A stretch of DNA of 64,000 bases from contig JAMYHL010000030.1 in the NCBI GenBank assembly GCA_025531455.1, positions 1 through 64,000 on the forward strand. Reading direction: 5' to 3'. Shown piece by piece: positions 18,197 through 31,200 of the stretch. A program made the position numbers and the translations under genes. Origin of the DNA: Apiotrichum sp. Y4204. Taxonomy: Eukaryota; Basidiomycota; Tremellomycetes; Trichosporonales; Trichosporonaceae. How positions within the stretch are numbered: the first letter of the stretch is position 1; each line of letters starts with the position of its first letter. The notes below the pieces were generated by a model. The model was given only the letters and a program-made list of their open reading frames with translations. It was not told where the DNA came from and made no database searches.

Positions 18197-19703
18197 GGTG
18201 GCGAGTGTGGAGAGAGAGAGAGTGGTGAAGAGTGGTGTTGATGAGATGCGAATGGAAGAACGAGGGTCGGTCGTGCGAGTGACCAGTGCGAGTAGTGACG
18301 GTGTGGTGTATGGTGTTGGGTGACTGCGCCAGGAATGGAATGGGACCGGGTGGGCAGGCAGGATGCACACAGAAGTCGAGGCCTGGCGGTGACCGTGACG
18401 TGATGCGTGCGTTCGGCGGAGTGCGGAGTGCTACTGTACGAGTGTGGAGCTCGGAAAGTGGGTCAGGATTCGGGCGCGTGATGATGCAAGCGGATGAGGT
18501 GAGTGGCTGAGCGCGCGAAGGGGAGTAGAACAACGATGGGGGGTGGAAGACAACAATGAGGACGAGGATGTTTGAAGACGAGAGTTGGAAGGAAGAGGAA
18601 GAGGATTGAAGAAGAAGAACACGAAAACATATACACAGACGACGCAGCAGTCCAAAAAAAAGAATCAACAATGACAACACACCACCGTACAAGTTGCTGC
18701 ATTCCACCACTACACAGAGACGCACCGTGTGTGCCCCTCACCCCACTCCCTGATGCCATAACGCTATCACCCCCATCCCCATCGCATGCATCGCGCTTCC
18801 CATTCCCGTACTCACATGCACCGCAGCGGAATGCCCGCAATCCAATTACAGTAGTCCCATTGAATGCGCGGCAACGAGCAGCCTAGCCTGCTTAGACCAT
18901 GAGAGCTGCACTCTGCACTAATCACAATCGTAATCAGCGGGACGTATCGGCCCAGCCTGGACCCGCGAAGCGCCCGGGTGGCGGCGCAGCGATGGAACAC
19001 GAGAGACACCATCGCAAGTGCGCAGGTAACTCCAGACTCCTGATGCCAGCCAGACTTGCGATCTTGCATGAAGACATACGATACCAGAGTTGCGACCATT
19101 CTGGCTGCGGAAACAGCAGCGCGCTAGCAGCGTGGAGTGGACGGGCGCCGCGTTCTGATTCCGCGGCGAAACAACGTGCTTTGAGAATACCGAGGTACTG
19201 AGGGGAATCGAGGGACGGGACATGTTGTATATCTCCGTGCTGATGTCCGCAATGTCCGCCTCGGGGGTGACCGACATCCATCCCGCGAACCTTGTTTCAA
19301 TTCCTGTTCTGGGCGGTGCCGGCACTGGATCTCGGCGCTGGGCGGTGAGAACCGGTGTTCAGGAGATTGCTGCAAAGAGTGGTGTGCTGGAAAGGGGGAC
19401 TTGTTCGAGGTGTTTCCGCCCAGTGCATATATTACAACGTTTCCAGTCCTCTGGGTTATCTATCCTGTCCCTGGCAGAAATCAACACAGCACACTGACAC
19501 GCAACTGAGACGGCACTCGTACTGCATCGGTAACATACACATCATGATACAAAGAGTCCAATGGCAGTGGGGGGACAATGGGCGTGAACGGAGAGCTGTA
19601 TGGGCATGGAATGTTTTTGTTCTGTTCGTTGTATGGCGAGCTCCAGGCTCGTGTATCTCTTGTCGGTGCTGCGTTCTCGCCGTGTTCGTTCGTATCTCTT
19701 CTC
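18197..19703. other. intergenic region; pyrimidine-rich leader of the VAM7-type gene
   Basis: About 18200-18670 is purine-rich on the plus strand, so pyrimidine-rich in the sense of the minus-strand VAM7-type gene, as for a leader. The rest holds no supportable gene. Confidence 0.5.
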
Positions 19704-22197
19704 TCACGCAGTACGCTTGCCGAGCACAATCTTGACTACAACCGCGCTGAAACCGACACCCACGCCAACACCCATGAGGAAGAGGTACACGGGTAGATCG
19801 CGATAGCGCGGCTCGCCTCCGTACTCGTCCACGATGCCGAGGAACGACAACCACGAGACGGGCTGGTACGGGACGAGCGCCTTTTCGTTGTTGGTGTTCT
19901 CAGCCTCCTGAGGCTCGACGGCGGTGGCTTCAGTCGCCTCAGTGTTGGCAGGGGACGCCTCGCGCGTCGCGGAGCGGGTGGAGGCATTGAGGCGGGAAGC
20001 AGGGCGGGAGCCAGAACCGGAGGTGCGGGATGAAGCTGAAGCGCTGAGGCGCGACGAAGTGGATGACGACAGGCGAGTCGAGTTGGACGACGTCGACGCT
20101 GCGAGCTTCTTCGCTGGCGTAGGGAAGCCTCCAGGTGCCTTGCAACAGTTGGGGCAGAGCGAGGCGTGCGCGGGCTCAGGCTCGGGTTCCGGCTCGAGGT
20201 CCGGCGTCTCGACTTCATGTAACTCCTCCTCGTCGATCTCGATGACCTCGGCGGAGATGATCTCCATTTCCTCGTCGGCGGCGGGTGTCTCGACGGCAAT
20301 CAGGCGGGCTTCAAGCTCGCGGATACGCTCAGTTAATGCCGCGACGTCGCGGGAGACATCGCGCGACACGTTGCGAGACGTCTTGCGGCCCTCATTCGGC
20401 GAGCGTCCCGGAACGACCAGGGCTTCGGCAGCCGCGCGGCGAACCGAGCGGCTAGGCGTGCGGCGCGATGACTCGCCATCGCGGGCAGGCGTGTTCGCGC
20501 TGCGGCGGAGAACGCGGTAAGGGTCGATGCCGGCGGACTTGTGGGCCACCATACGCAGCAGATGGGCCTCCATCTCGGCGTCAGGCTGAGGCATATTCGG
20601 CATGCGAAGCGGCTTGATTGTGGAGTGGTTGCTAGACTTGCCGGGCAGGCCACTGGGTTCAGGGAGGGGCATAGCATGAAGCTTCTCCTCGGGATATCCC
20701 AAGGCGAGGAGCTTGCCTTCGGCAGGGTACGGCGGGGGCGGAGACGCATCGTGCGCGCCAGTGAGCATCGGCGCGTTGTCAGCCTTTGTCGCGGTTGGGC
20801 TTTCAGGAGCCTGGAGTGGGACAGAGCACTGCTGTGCCCAGGTTGCGACGGCGTCGACAGCGGCAGCAGAGGAGGAAGCGTCAGAGTCGGCACGCATGCG
20901 CCACAGTGGGGCCGAGGCAGCGCTTATGCCGCTGAGCGCCGAGTCCGCAGCCGACACTCCGCTCATGGCGCTGATGGACGAGTCGCGGCGGCTGCGCGTC
21001 CACACGCGCGCGGCTGTCTTGGGAGTGACGCGCCCGTAGCCCGTGACGTTGTCGCCAGTGATCTGCGCGCGGAGGACCGAGAGCGTTGGGCCCGTCTCGC
21101 CGCACTCGCTCGCCTCGGAGCAAGACGAAATCGCGTCGAACGCGTTCGCCAAGCGCTTCACACGAGTCACACCGTCAGAATCGTCGCTCTCATTGAACAC
21201 GTCCGCCTCGGAAAACGCGTCTGACGAACGGCGATGGCGAAGCGTACGGCGCATACGGCGTGAGAGCGCTGCAAGGACAGGAAGGAAGGGGGGAGGGCGG
21301 GTTCCACTTCGTATCAGTGCCGGTTCCAACCCTAATTACTCACCGCTGGGCATCTATGCCGCGAAGAAACTGTGCTCCAGTAATCCTGCTGCGGAGGACC
21401 CACGAGATAACGTCCTCGATGACCGGGGCGGGGAGCGTGGGGTCCTCGCCGTCAGGTCCGCCGGTGCGAAGAGTGTACGCCAAGTGCTGGGCAAGCTCGG
21501 ACGCTGGTGTGAGTTACCGCAACTTTAGTTTCAACTCACGCGTCCAGTAAACGGTGTTGGCGGGGAGCTCGGGCTTGCGGAGCATGGCGGTGGGGGAGGC
21601 CATAAACACACCCTCAGTTTCGCTCGGGAGCCCACCCATGCTGCGGGTTACGCGGTGCCCGGAGCGGCTGGGGGTGCCGCGCTCGACCCGCTCGACCCGC
21701 TCGGCGAGGGGCGAAGGGGGAGCCGGAGCGGGAGCGGAGGGCAGGGGCGGGGCGGGCGAATATGGCCTCTGGGTGTTCCTGGCGGTCGGAGTACGGCCGG
21801 TCGAGGAGGTAGTTGACGAGTGGAGGGCGGAGCGGAAAGGCGAGTCGAAATCGTGTGAGCTGAGTGAGTTGATACGCGACACGGCGGCGTCGACACGCGA
21901 GAGCGAGCTCGTGCTGCTCGTCGGGCTCGGACAGCTGAGATAGTCCGAGTCCGACGTGGTGGAGGCAGTGCTGGAGATTGACACGCTGACGGGCTTGGTG
22001 CGCCGGTGCGAGGGGGCGAATGCCGGGCGGAAGGTGTCGCGCCCGCTGTCCCTGCAATCTCTCTCACGCTCGCGGTTTCGCTCGCCCTCACGTTCGCGCT
22101 CGAGTTCGCGTTCACGGAGGTCACGCTCGCGCCAGAAGTCGCGGTGTGCGGGCGTCGGCGGCGCGGACTGGTGCGGGGCAACACGGGGGAAGGCCAT
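19704..22197 (-). CDS. tail-anchored protein with a short helical (SAM-like) module
   Basis: Exons 22197-21540, 21503-21344 and 21306-19704 give 806 residues. Introns are 36 and 37 nt. For the second intron only the GAAG acceptor at 21307 keeps the frame; the more CAG-like site downstream shifts it into a stop. The N-terminus has an Arg/Glu repeat region (ERELEREREGERNRERE). Exon 2 encodes a compact module with VIEDVISWVLRSRITGAQFL, possibly SAM-like, followed by basic LAALSRRMRRTLRHRR. Then come long disordered Ser-rich stretches, a predicted coiled coil (VAALTERIRELEARLIAVE), a CPNCC pair and a single C-terminal membrane helix near VYLFLMGVGVGVGFSAVVV. Probably anchored to ER or an organelle membrane. 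Family not recognised. Confidence 0.75.
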
Positions 22198-25100
22198 TGT
22201 GGAGTGTGGGCTGGTGTTGGGCTTGTTGGGCTTAGATTGGGTTAGAGGTGGTTGGTCGGAAAGACCTCGGAGAAGAGGATGATAAGGAGAGCTCACACGA
22301 CCACTGTCGACCACTGTGAGCTCTGGGGTTGGTGATAAAGTAAAGCTTCGAGAGTTGGGGGGGATAAGGAACAAACACCGACGTCGCTGTTTTCGTTGTG
22401 GTGGGTTCGACGACGTTGGGCTGACGTTGTCCGGAGGGTGGGGATGTGGGGAATGATGAGAACAATGCGAGGGTACAGATATACAAGCGAGGACGGGGAG
22501 CGAGGTGAGCGAGGGGAGCGCGGTGTTGCTGGAGAATGCGAATGAGAATGCGAAGGGGAATGTGAATGCGAATGCAAGGATGCGAGTGTGAATGTGGGAG
22601 CTTGCGAGGATACTGTACAGCTGGCGTTGAGATGGAGAAATGCGGATGTGGTGAGGATGGAAACAAACCTACAGTACCTATCCAACGACCCGAGGCGCGT
22701 TAAGGTTGGTCGGCGGCTGGGAGCGAGGTTTGTGGGATGCGAAGAGTTTGTTTGGAGCAAGTCGGGGGGGCAGGGCCAGAGCGGATGGTTCTTGGCGGGC
22801 AGGCGACGCGCCTGATTTGTGTTGATTTTCGTTGATTTTTTTTTTTTGTGTTTTTATTTTTTGGTTTGTTTTGTTTGGGCCCGTGTTTTGTGTATTTCGC
22901 CTTTCAGCCACTCACTCGTCCAACTAGACGACCACCACGGCCACCACACAGTCTGAACAACCGCACAACCTCAGATACAGGGCAGATCTGTGCCCCACAC
23001 AGGGCCCGTCCCGTATCCTACAGGACGGCCATGTCCCGCATCGCAGGATGGTTCTCGGTGGTGCGTGATTCGCTGCTCGTCGCTCATCCGACGGTCAAGC
23101 AAGGAGGCGGCGTCGCACCCTGCGTGAGAGAGAGCGCCAACGCCCCAGCGGCCAGCGGCCAGCGGCCAGCGGGATCCGGTCCTGTGGTGGGACGCAATGC
23201 TACTGCGCTACTGGCGTCTCCGCAGCGTGACTGTCGCCAGGATCGGCCATCTCTCCTGATCGCCTGCATCCTAAGCGCATGTACCTGTTACATCCGACAT
23301 CCTGAGGCCTGGAGCATAGAGAGCATAGCCGAGGTGTTCTCAATAGATAGGGGAAAGCTGATAAGCGCCGAGCGCTCATGTCGGCACGATGCACGGCTCA
23401 CCCGGCTGCGGACTCCTCGGCCTAGAGATCCACACCGCGTGCGTGTCCGCTGGACGGACGGGGTTGCTATCGTTCCGCCGCTCGCCACATGCCTCTGCAT
23501 GGCCACACCCCATAGGACTCCCCCGTGGGACTGGCAATAGGTAACGAGTGACTGGCACAGTGACGGGGGTGACGGTGGCGACAATGTGGCAGCATTGTGG
23601 CGTGGCAACCACCCAACTGCTGGGACTCGCGACTGTTGAACGGACATGTTGCATGTGGCATGAAGCAGAAGGGGGCGAGTCGAGGATGTATGGACGTGTG
23701 CGTCTGTTGAGCCCTGCGTCGGGTTCGTCCGTTGAGGCTGATCTCGGATTGGCCTTAGGTTGTAGGTCGTAGAACGCAGAGACCAATGTGCGGGCGAAAT
23801 GCAGAATCAGAGAATCATGAATCAGAAGCTACAGTCCAGCAGCCCGGATATCTGAAGCGCGAACCCCGAACTGCAAACGCCGGGACGTGGACCGCGCGCT
23901 GCCCATCAAGTTGCGAGTCGGCGCGTGAGTACAGCTTCTAGCTTCTGGCCTTCTAATGGACTCTGGCGCCGACTTCTGGCCGCTGGGACGTCTTCTGATC
24001 TTCTGAGTTGTAGTGCAGATGCTGCATTCTAGATTCTGGTGCACCGACCAACGTGCTTCATAGTCAATCGGATACGTGGAGACGACAAAATCCAAAGTAC
24101 TGGGAACTACACCGGTTCATCGAAGCTTTCCACAGATGCATCCCGAGTATCTTCAGAAAGGTGCCAGTAGGAGTGGACAGTAATCACCACGTTCCGAATG
24201 TGTCCTCAAGCTCCAGCTTGCAATACATCCCCCTTCAAAACCCACAACACATCTCTGAATGTGTCCAACCCTAGAACCTTTGTCGTATATTATGCCAATC
24301 GCTCCACGACCCACTCCGATACACGGAGAACACACGATCACGAGCCCGCAATCAGAGTTCACTCTACATTCTAGCTTCTGGCGTCATGTCGCGCATGTTA
24401 ATGTACCTTTTCTCTTTCTTACACTGAACAAAATGGTGATTCTGCAAGCAATTCTGGCTATTCTGCGCCCTTGTCCACCAAGCGACGTCACTTGTTCCTC
24501 TCCTCATCCACTTGTTCCTCTCCTCATCCAGATTCCTCCGCCAACACCGCCCCCAATCCAACATCCGTAGCTCCCGCCACTCCTAGTGCTTGTGCCTGTC
24601 GCATTCCCCGTACAGTACCTCCTCTCATCGCCACTGACATCGATTCATCGATTCGATGTTATTCTGCGTGTCTCGGCCGGTGGCGTTGCGTTGTCTGAGA
24701 TCGAGAGATCGAGTCGTGGCTCCAGGCTCACTGGCTTTCGGATGAGACAGACCCCACATTCCTCTGTGCCTCGAGCTCGAGGCCGAGACAGATCTTGTCT
24801 ATCAGCTGCCCTGCTCGGCCGAGATGGCCGAGATTGGACCATGGACAGGATGGGTCTCTATCAATTCAGTGGGGCTGGGTTGTGGAGATCACATGACTGT
24901 CTTCCACCGTTTGCGGATACGCGGAATGGCGAGGCGAGTGAGGCGAGTCGTGCTGGCCAGCCCCAGTACTTCGACTGCTTAGGTATGTTTGCTGACATTG
25001 CTTGTCCGTCTTGGCATTGGCGTGATGTGTCACTGCAACTGTAGCGTCACTGAGGCACGATTGTTGTACAGAACTTCATTCCATGCACTGCTTCCTCCTT

Positions 25101-25539
25101 TCTGATATGCTATGTAATGCTAGGATGACAATGACACTGGGCTTCCAAACGTGACAGCCGAATGAGAGTTGCTCAATTGAATTCGCCTTGTTTTTTTGCG
25201 TTATTTTTTTGGCTTTTCCGGTGACGAGGAGCTGGAGAGTAGGTTGAACGGTTTTGTATGCCAAGCATACACCCGGCGTCGAGTCGGATGTCGCGCAATG
25301 TTGGGTGAGGATTGTATGGCTTGGAAGGGGGGATAGATTCATATGGACTTTTGGTAGGTTTGGCAGGTGGCCGCCTGGTTTGTACAATGCTGAACGTGTG
25401 TGAGACGAGTACTGATGGTGTTACACATGGCGTATGGTGCAGTCGGACAGGAGACAATGTGAACAGAAATAACCTGAATGGAAACAAACAGAGGCGGGGA
25501 TGGTGGGGTCTATACCCTATGAGGGGTCCGAAGTCGAGG
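22198..25539. other. intergenic region, 3.3 kb, no convincing gene
   Basis: The left part (about 22200-22650) is purine-rich on plus, including GAATGCGAATGA-like repeats at 22535-22585, and probably forms the leader of the minus-strand gene to the left. It also holds a GGCCAGC triplication near 23151-23171 and a T/G-rich stretch near 22825-22880. The frames here have no coding character that I trust. Confidence 0.5.
24489..24528. repeat. perfect 20-bp tandem duplication
   Basis: The unit CACTTGTTCCTCTCCTCATC occurs twice without a gap. Confidence 0.9.
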
Positions 25540-27542
25540 TCATGCCTGGACAGCAACGGTGCGGGTGCGTGAGCTTCCTCCACCACGTCCGCGGCAAGCG
25601 CTCCAGCTGCGGTCGCGGCTCTCTCCACCGCGCATGCGGCGACGGCCACGTTCCTCCGCTGGCTCCTCAACAGGGCTGGGAGGCTCATCACGCCCGCGCG
25701 AGTCGCGGCGACGAGTGCGGCGGCGTCCACGGCCCTCGTCAGACGAAGAGTTGCGGGCGTGGGCACCGCGACGCTCATCGCCGCGGCTGCGGCTGCGACT
25801 CCGCGCCAGGTACTCGATGACCTCACGCTCACGGGCGCGCTCCTCGGTGATAGCCTGAGCCTTGCTGCCGGCGGCAATGACAATGTCCATTGGAACACTG
25901 CGCACAAGGTTCTGAGCAGGGTCGGGGAGCTCGGGCTCCTCAGCGCGAGGGGCCGCAGGAAGCGCAGCAGTCGAAGCTGGGCCAAAGTCGAGGCCGAGGC
26001 CAGCGGTTACGGTCGAGGCGGCCTCAGGCTCGGTGGGGGAAGGCGAGGTGGAGAGCGTTTGCGGCGGCGTCGAAGGCGAGTTGGTCATCACAAGGGAGAA
26101 CGGCGTGGTAAACGGTGCCAGCGAGCGAAGGTAGCTGGAGAAGCTCCAAATCGCTGACGCAATTTGCTGCGCGGTTTGCTGCAAGGATGGCCGTAGGGGG
26201 AGAGTGGACTCGCGACGCGCTGGCTCAGGGTGGATTACCGAAGGGATGACAGGCGGCGTTGGGCGGTAGAGCGAGGAGGCAACGGACAGGTCGTCGGTGA
26301 CAGTCTCATTGGTCTCACCCAGGTCGGTGGCATTGGAAGTATCGACGGCTTCCGACATGGACATGGTGGACAATGTCGGGGTGCCAGCCTCGGGAACTGA
26401 AGGGTCCTCCGGCGTACGAGTCGCAATGACCTCGACCCTGGTAATCGCTGGCTGAGCTGCGGACCGAATACCGGCTTTTGAGGGCGAGTTGGCCTCGGCC
26501 GAGGGCGAAGACACAAGGGACACGCTGCGGAGGGCGTTGACCACCGGTGCAAAGGTGCCGTTCACGGTCATGTTGAGAGCATTCAGGGCACCGGCACCAC
26601 GGGGAGTGTTTGTCTGCGGCTCGTCGAGAGGCTCGGTGCTCGGGGGTGTGAGTTTCGCAAATGCCTCGGGCCGGCGGCTGCGGCGACGCGAATGCGCCAC
26701 AACTTCCGACGTATCCCCACGGACCTCCACGGCGCGGGCCCAGCTAATAATATCCTCGCGACTGCGCGACGACGACGACGCCATTCGAGTAATCGGTGTG
26801 GTGGTCGGGCGGACCTCCAATGATGGACGGGCGGTGTGCAGTTGCGAAGAGAAGGATGTTCCGTTCGAAGTCGGCAAAGGGTTGTTGTTGTGAACACGCG
26901 TCATAGGCAACGGCGGCGCAGGGTGCAGGGAAGCAACAGACGCCAAGGGGCTGAGAGGGGGTCGTTTTGGTGTCCGCGGGGCCGTCTGCTCCTCACGTTC
27001 GCTGTCCGAGGTGCACAAGGCAGAGTCGACTGGTGTGTTTGCGCCTGTGGACAAGCGCATGCCAGGAGACACGTACCCGCCATCACGATGAAGCGAGCGG
27101 CCAGTGCCATTCACAGCCTTTGGTTTGCGGTTGAAGTTCGGCATCGCTGGTCGTGCATCTTCCTCGGATGCTGGGAACGAAAACGCACGGCGATCGCGGG
27201 GGCGAGGCTGGCCTCCCGATGGCGATGTGGGTGACGTCACCCCGCTAACAGGGGTGATAGGCTCCGGAGCTTTGCTCACAGACAAACGGCCATACGGACG
27301 AGCATCGCGGGGGCTGACCGGGGGGAGAGGAATGAGTTTGGGTGGCAGTGGGGAGGTGATGACAAGCGGCTCAGTCGCTGGTGTTGACGGATGGCTGTCG
27401 GCTTGACGGCAGGTCTCTGAGCAGTACGGACTGCGCTGATCGCGCTGGGTTGTGAGCTTGAGGACAAAGTTTCCAGGCCGACAGTACTCACAGTGCGCTT
27501 GGCGCAAGTCAAGCACCAGCCAATATCCAAGTCCATGTCCAT
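25540..27542 (-). CDS. large Ecl1-type zinc-knuckle protein
   Basis: Exon 27542-27492 (17 codons) joins exon 27444-25540 through a 47-nt phase-0 intron, giving 651 residues. Splicing assembles GWCLTCAKRT with RDQRSPYCSETCR, a C-x2-C...C-x3-C knuckle at residues 8-30 like that of the Ecl1/2/3 (life-span extension) family. Known Ecl1 proteins of yeasts are small. This one continues with about 600 residues of disordered Ser/Pro/Thr-rich sequence, a short conserved-looking patch SREDIISWARAVEVRG, and an Arg/Ser/Gly-rich tail (RSRSRGDERRG, RGRGGGSSRTR) suggestive of RNA binding. In ascomycetes Ecl1 family proteins link nutrient stress to stationary-phase survival; transferring that role here is inference. 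Confidence 0.75.
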
Positions 27543-28206
27543 CTTGGACAGATTGCGAAAAGAGAAAGGTGGACTAGGAGATGTTATGAATGGTGGTGGA
27601 GAATGAAGCGCGACGGCCGACGCGCAATGACGCGCAGTTGACGCGGTTGGCGAACTTTACTTTTGGTTGTTGCTATCCCTCTTTCAGACTGTTGATGGTG
27701 GCGATCCAAAGTGGGACGAGTGAGCCCAGAGGGAGTAGAGTGACAGATATACAGAGGGACACGATGTGAACGATGCGAGAAGCCAAATAGGGTTGGATGG
27801 AGAGACGTGCGGATGCGAAGACGAATGTGGATCAGAGGGCGAGCAGGAGAACAGAAACCAGGGTGGAGTGTGGAGTAGTAGCACCAGGGCCTACAACCAA
27901 GCAAGGGCAAGAAGACGGGCAATGAGAGACAACAGTATGATGGGGGGTGGATGGAAGAGAATTGTTTTGGCAATTTGTGTTGGACAACGAGGAATGAGTG
28001 TCGCGTTTGTGTGAGAATAGTTGGACAAGGGGTCCGACGAGAGCGGGGCAAAGGGCAAAAGGGGCGCGCCAGGCAGCGATCGTGTCGGGTAAACACAGGG
28101 AAAAAGGGGTTGGTCGTTGTCGTCGTCAAGGAGTCGTGAGGCGTCGATGGATCGTGTGGATCGTGACAGGTATAGAGATTATGGGTTTGACCAGAGTGTG
28201 GGGCCG

Positions 28207-28256
28207 ATGGATGCGATGGACGCAATGGATGGATGGATGGGTTGGATGGATGGATT
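28207..28256. repeat. GGAT-type microsatellite
   Basis: Imperfect GGAT/GATG tandem repeats with the core ATGGATGGATGGATGG. Confidence 0.8.
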
Positions 28257-31200
28257 GAGGTTGATGAAAGGGTGGTTGTGGTAGGGTAGAGTTGAGAGCA
28301 GCATAAAGCACCAGCGTCAGCACAATTGATACTACCAGAGCGGCGGTGTAGAGAAGAAGCGCAAAGAAGAAGAAAAGAAGAGACAACTGTAAGGGTCTGC
28401 TGAGATACAACTCTCCGATGCACACACACATACACACACAATGACGGCAGAAGGAGACTGGCAACAGAAGCAGCAGAGGAATGTGGTTTCTCGTCACTTG
28501 CTCGCTCGGTGTCCGTGTCACGTCATGTGGTGATGAGGCAGAAGCTGGTGATGTGGACAAAGGGAAATAAAAAAAAGGTGAAAGGAAAAAGGGACGGGGA
28601 AAGGAAAGGGGACGCGGGCGGCTGCAAGGGGATCTGGGCGCACAACTGTTGGCGCTCAGGTTTGGAGCAAACGACTCGATGTAAAGCACGCAAGATGACA
28701 AGGCATGCAATAAGCATCTGGGCATCTGGCATTGGTCGCTTGCCATTGCCAGAGGGCGCCAGAGCGTCTGTTCTGTCATGCTCCCCATCAATTGATGGGT
28801 GGACGCTCGGCGCTTACACCCAGAGCAAAGAAAATGGCAAGCTGGGCAGAACGCCTCTTTTGGTGGCTCGTACCTCGCAAGGAAGCATCAGAAGCCATCT
28901 GGTTCTCTTTCTGTTTCTCTGGCAGGGCAGGCAAGCTCGCTCGGACCTCCACAAAAGCCAATCGAGCGACATCGAGCGATCCGGACCACCTTGCTGATGG
29001 CCTATACAAGATCACAAGTCGCACCACCTTTTGATACAGAGCAAGAGCAGAGGAGCACACTTGCGGGGCACCTGGGGCATGGGGCACACAATGTTATCGA
29101 ATCTCGGTGATAACAGATGCGCGGCCATCACATGGGAATCCCGAACAATTGGAGTGTCCATCACCCCAGGCCAAATCATGTCACGGACCCCATCAAGATG
29201 GGGGGCTTCGCGATGGCCGCGATGGATTGCGATGGGAGGTCACGCGGACTATACAGAGAGGGGACGCCATCGCACCAGTATGAACAGTGATAGCAATTAA
29301 CCGGAATGCAGGCAGCCGGCAGACTCAAAGCACGGGCACGACAAAGGGCATGGACTGAAACTCACCGATCATAAGACGTCCAGTGCCAACTCTTGTTGTG
29401 CAAGAGGTGGAATGGGCACAGGAAGGCACTCGCGAACGAGAACGAGAAGGGGCGGGGCGAAGCAAGGAGATCGCGCTCAGACCTCCTTTGTCGAGATTGT
29501 TGGGCAACCGGTTGTGACCGAGGGCGTCTCGAGTGCAAACGCAATCGGTATCTCGATTACCAAACGCTCGAAGTCGATGGGCGCTGACGGCACGGACCAG
29601 GAGATGACCCTGCTCACGGCGTTGCGGGGGCGCCAGGAAATAGCGGGGAACGACGGGGGTGGCGCGGGGCCGGGGAAAGCAAAGTGCGGGGTGAAAGGGT
29701 GGGGGGCTTTGGCGCTAGGGATGGACCAAAGAGCCAAGATTAAGGGCGATGCAGGCAGTCGCAGAGACAGGAGCAGCAAATGGGTGGATACAGAGCACAG
29801 AGACTCTGCACGGTAGTGTCCAACTGGATGACTATCTGGGGCGGTCTTTGCGCCGTATTTGATTTTGATGGCGACAAATGCAAATGTTGAGAAGAATGGT
29901 CAGATCGCGAGCAGGATGCAGTTGGCGGTGGTCTCGGAGGGATGGACGAGAAGGGAGAGACGCGGTCTGGATGTGTCGTGTAAGGTAAATGCGTGATGAA
30001 TGGCGGGAGTGATGGTGATGCCGGTGATGCACACAGAACAGGAGAGTGATCGGTTGGAATTGAGTTGGGCGGAGAGTGCTGAAGCGTGCCGATGCAGCCG
30101 GTGTATACAGGAAGGGGTTGCAAGCGAATCGACGCGTGACCGCGGGGAGTAACGATCGTGACAGGTCGAGAGGGGAGACGGACAACAATTGAACAGGACG
30201 TGTTGGAGAGGATGCGAAAGAGATATATCAGCACTGTGTCGTGTCGCAGGGATAGTGACAAGAAGATAAACGATAGAGGCGATACCAGTGGGGGGAGATG
30301 GTGCAATCTACAACTACAAAGCGGGAGATTACCCGTGAGCATGTCCGTGGCCAAACCAAGGCGTCGACGGATGGCGCACGATGTAGGGTATGCCACGGAG
30401 CACTCGAGACAACAACCAGGAAGGATCGATACTCACAGAACAACAGCTGCTTTGCAAAAGACTGGACGAACGCAGGAATCAGGCGACAAAAGCGCGGGGC
30501 CACAGGGGTGACGGAGGGGTTAAATGAGGGGGGTGACTTGGTGGGTTTCCGGCAGTGTCGAATGATCTGTGAGCTGGTGCACGGGGCTGAAGCTGAGGCT
30601 GACGCCGTGGCTTGGATGTGTGGGATGAGGCTGAGTGAGGCGGGAATGGACAATGATGTGGGGCACTGATGGCCGTGAGGAGTGCCGAATGAGCAGCCGA
30701 GGCAGTCGAGGCAGTGAGAGTGCTATGCAGTCGTATCCGAGACCGGATGTCGTCGAGAGGGCGCTATGAGCAATGGCGCCGGCACCGGCAGGGGATTCGA
30801 CGCGGACGGCTGGGATGAATCTAGCGGGTAATTGCGAATGCTGTCGGCAGAAGATGAAAAATGATCGCTCCGGGTGTTGAGTGCGGGCGATCAGCGATGC
30901 GGTGTTGGGTGATGAAGATGCAAAGTGTGTTTAACGCAGTGACTGAAGGAAGTAGTGTCCGTGATGAGCGTTTTGCGAATGTAGTAGCGATCTAGCTGGA
31001 CGTATAATGGGAGAATATGATGGACGGAGAAGGGGAGAGTCGCTCGTTTGGCGGCTGCGGGATGGGATGTCGTCGTCGTTCTTGGGTCGATACGCTTTTG
31101 AGGCTCCGGAACGGGCTGCTACTGTGACATTGCTGTTTGAATCGCGAGGGGCCGGGAGATGCACAGTAACGCGGGGAGGGAGGGCCGAGACGGGGGTGGG

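Noticed and set aside
21246..21306. CTTGCAG acceptor for exon 3 of the tail-anchored protein gene
   Set aside because: It looks stronger than GAAG but gives the wrong phase and an early stop; the GAAG site keeps the full frame.
22848..23540. Plus-strand frame of 230 codons
   Set aside because: Low-complexity start from a T/G-rich stretch, no domain, no splice support.
28126..28791. Minus-strand frame of 221 codons in the gene desert
   Set aside because: Ser/Leu/Pro-rich translation of pyrimidine-rich leader-like DNA; no domain.
29477..29779. Minus-strand frame of 100 codons next to a donor at 29365
   Set aside because: It stops before the donor and its composition is not convincing; kept only as part of the possible spliced leader.
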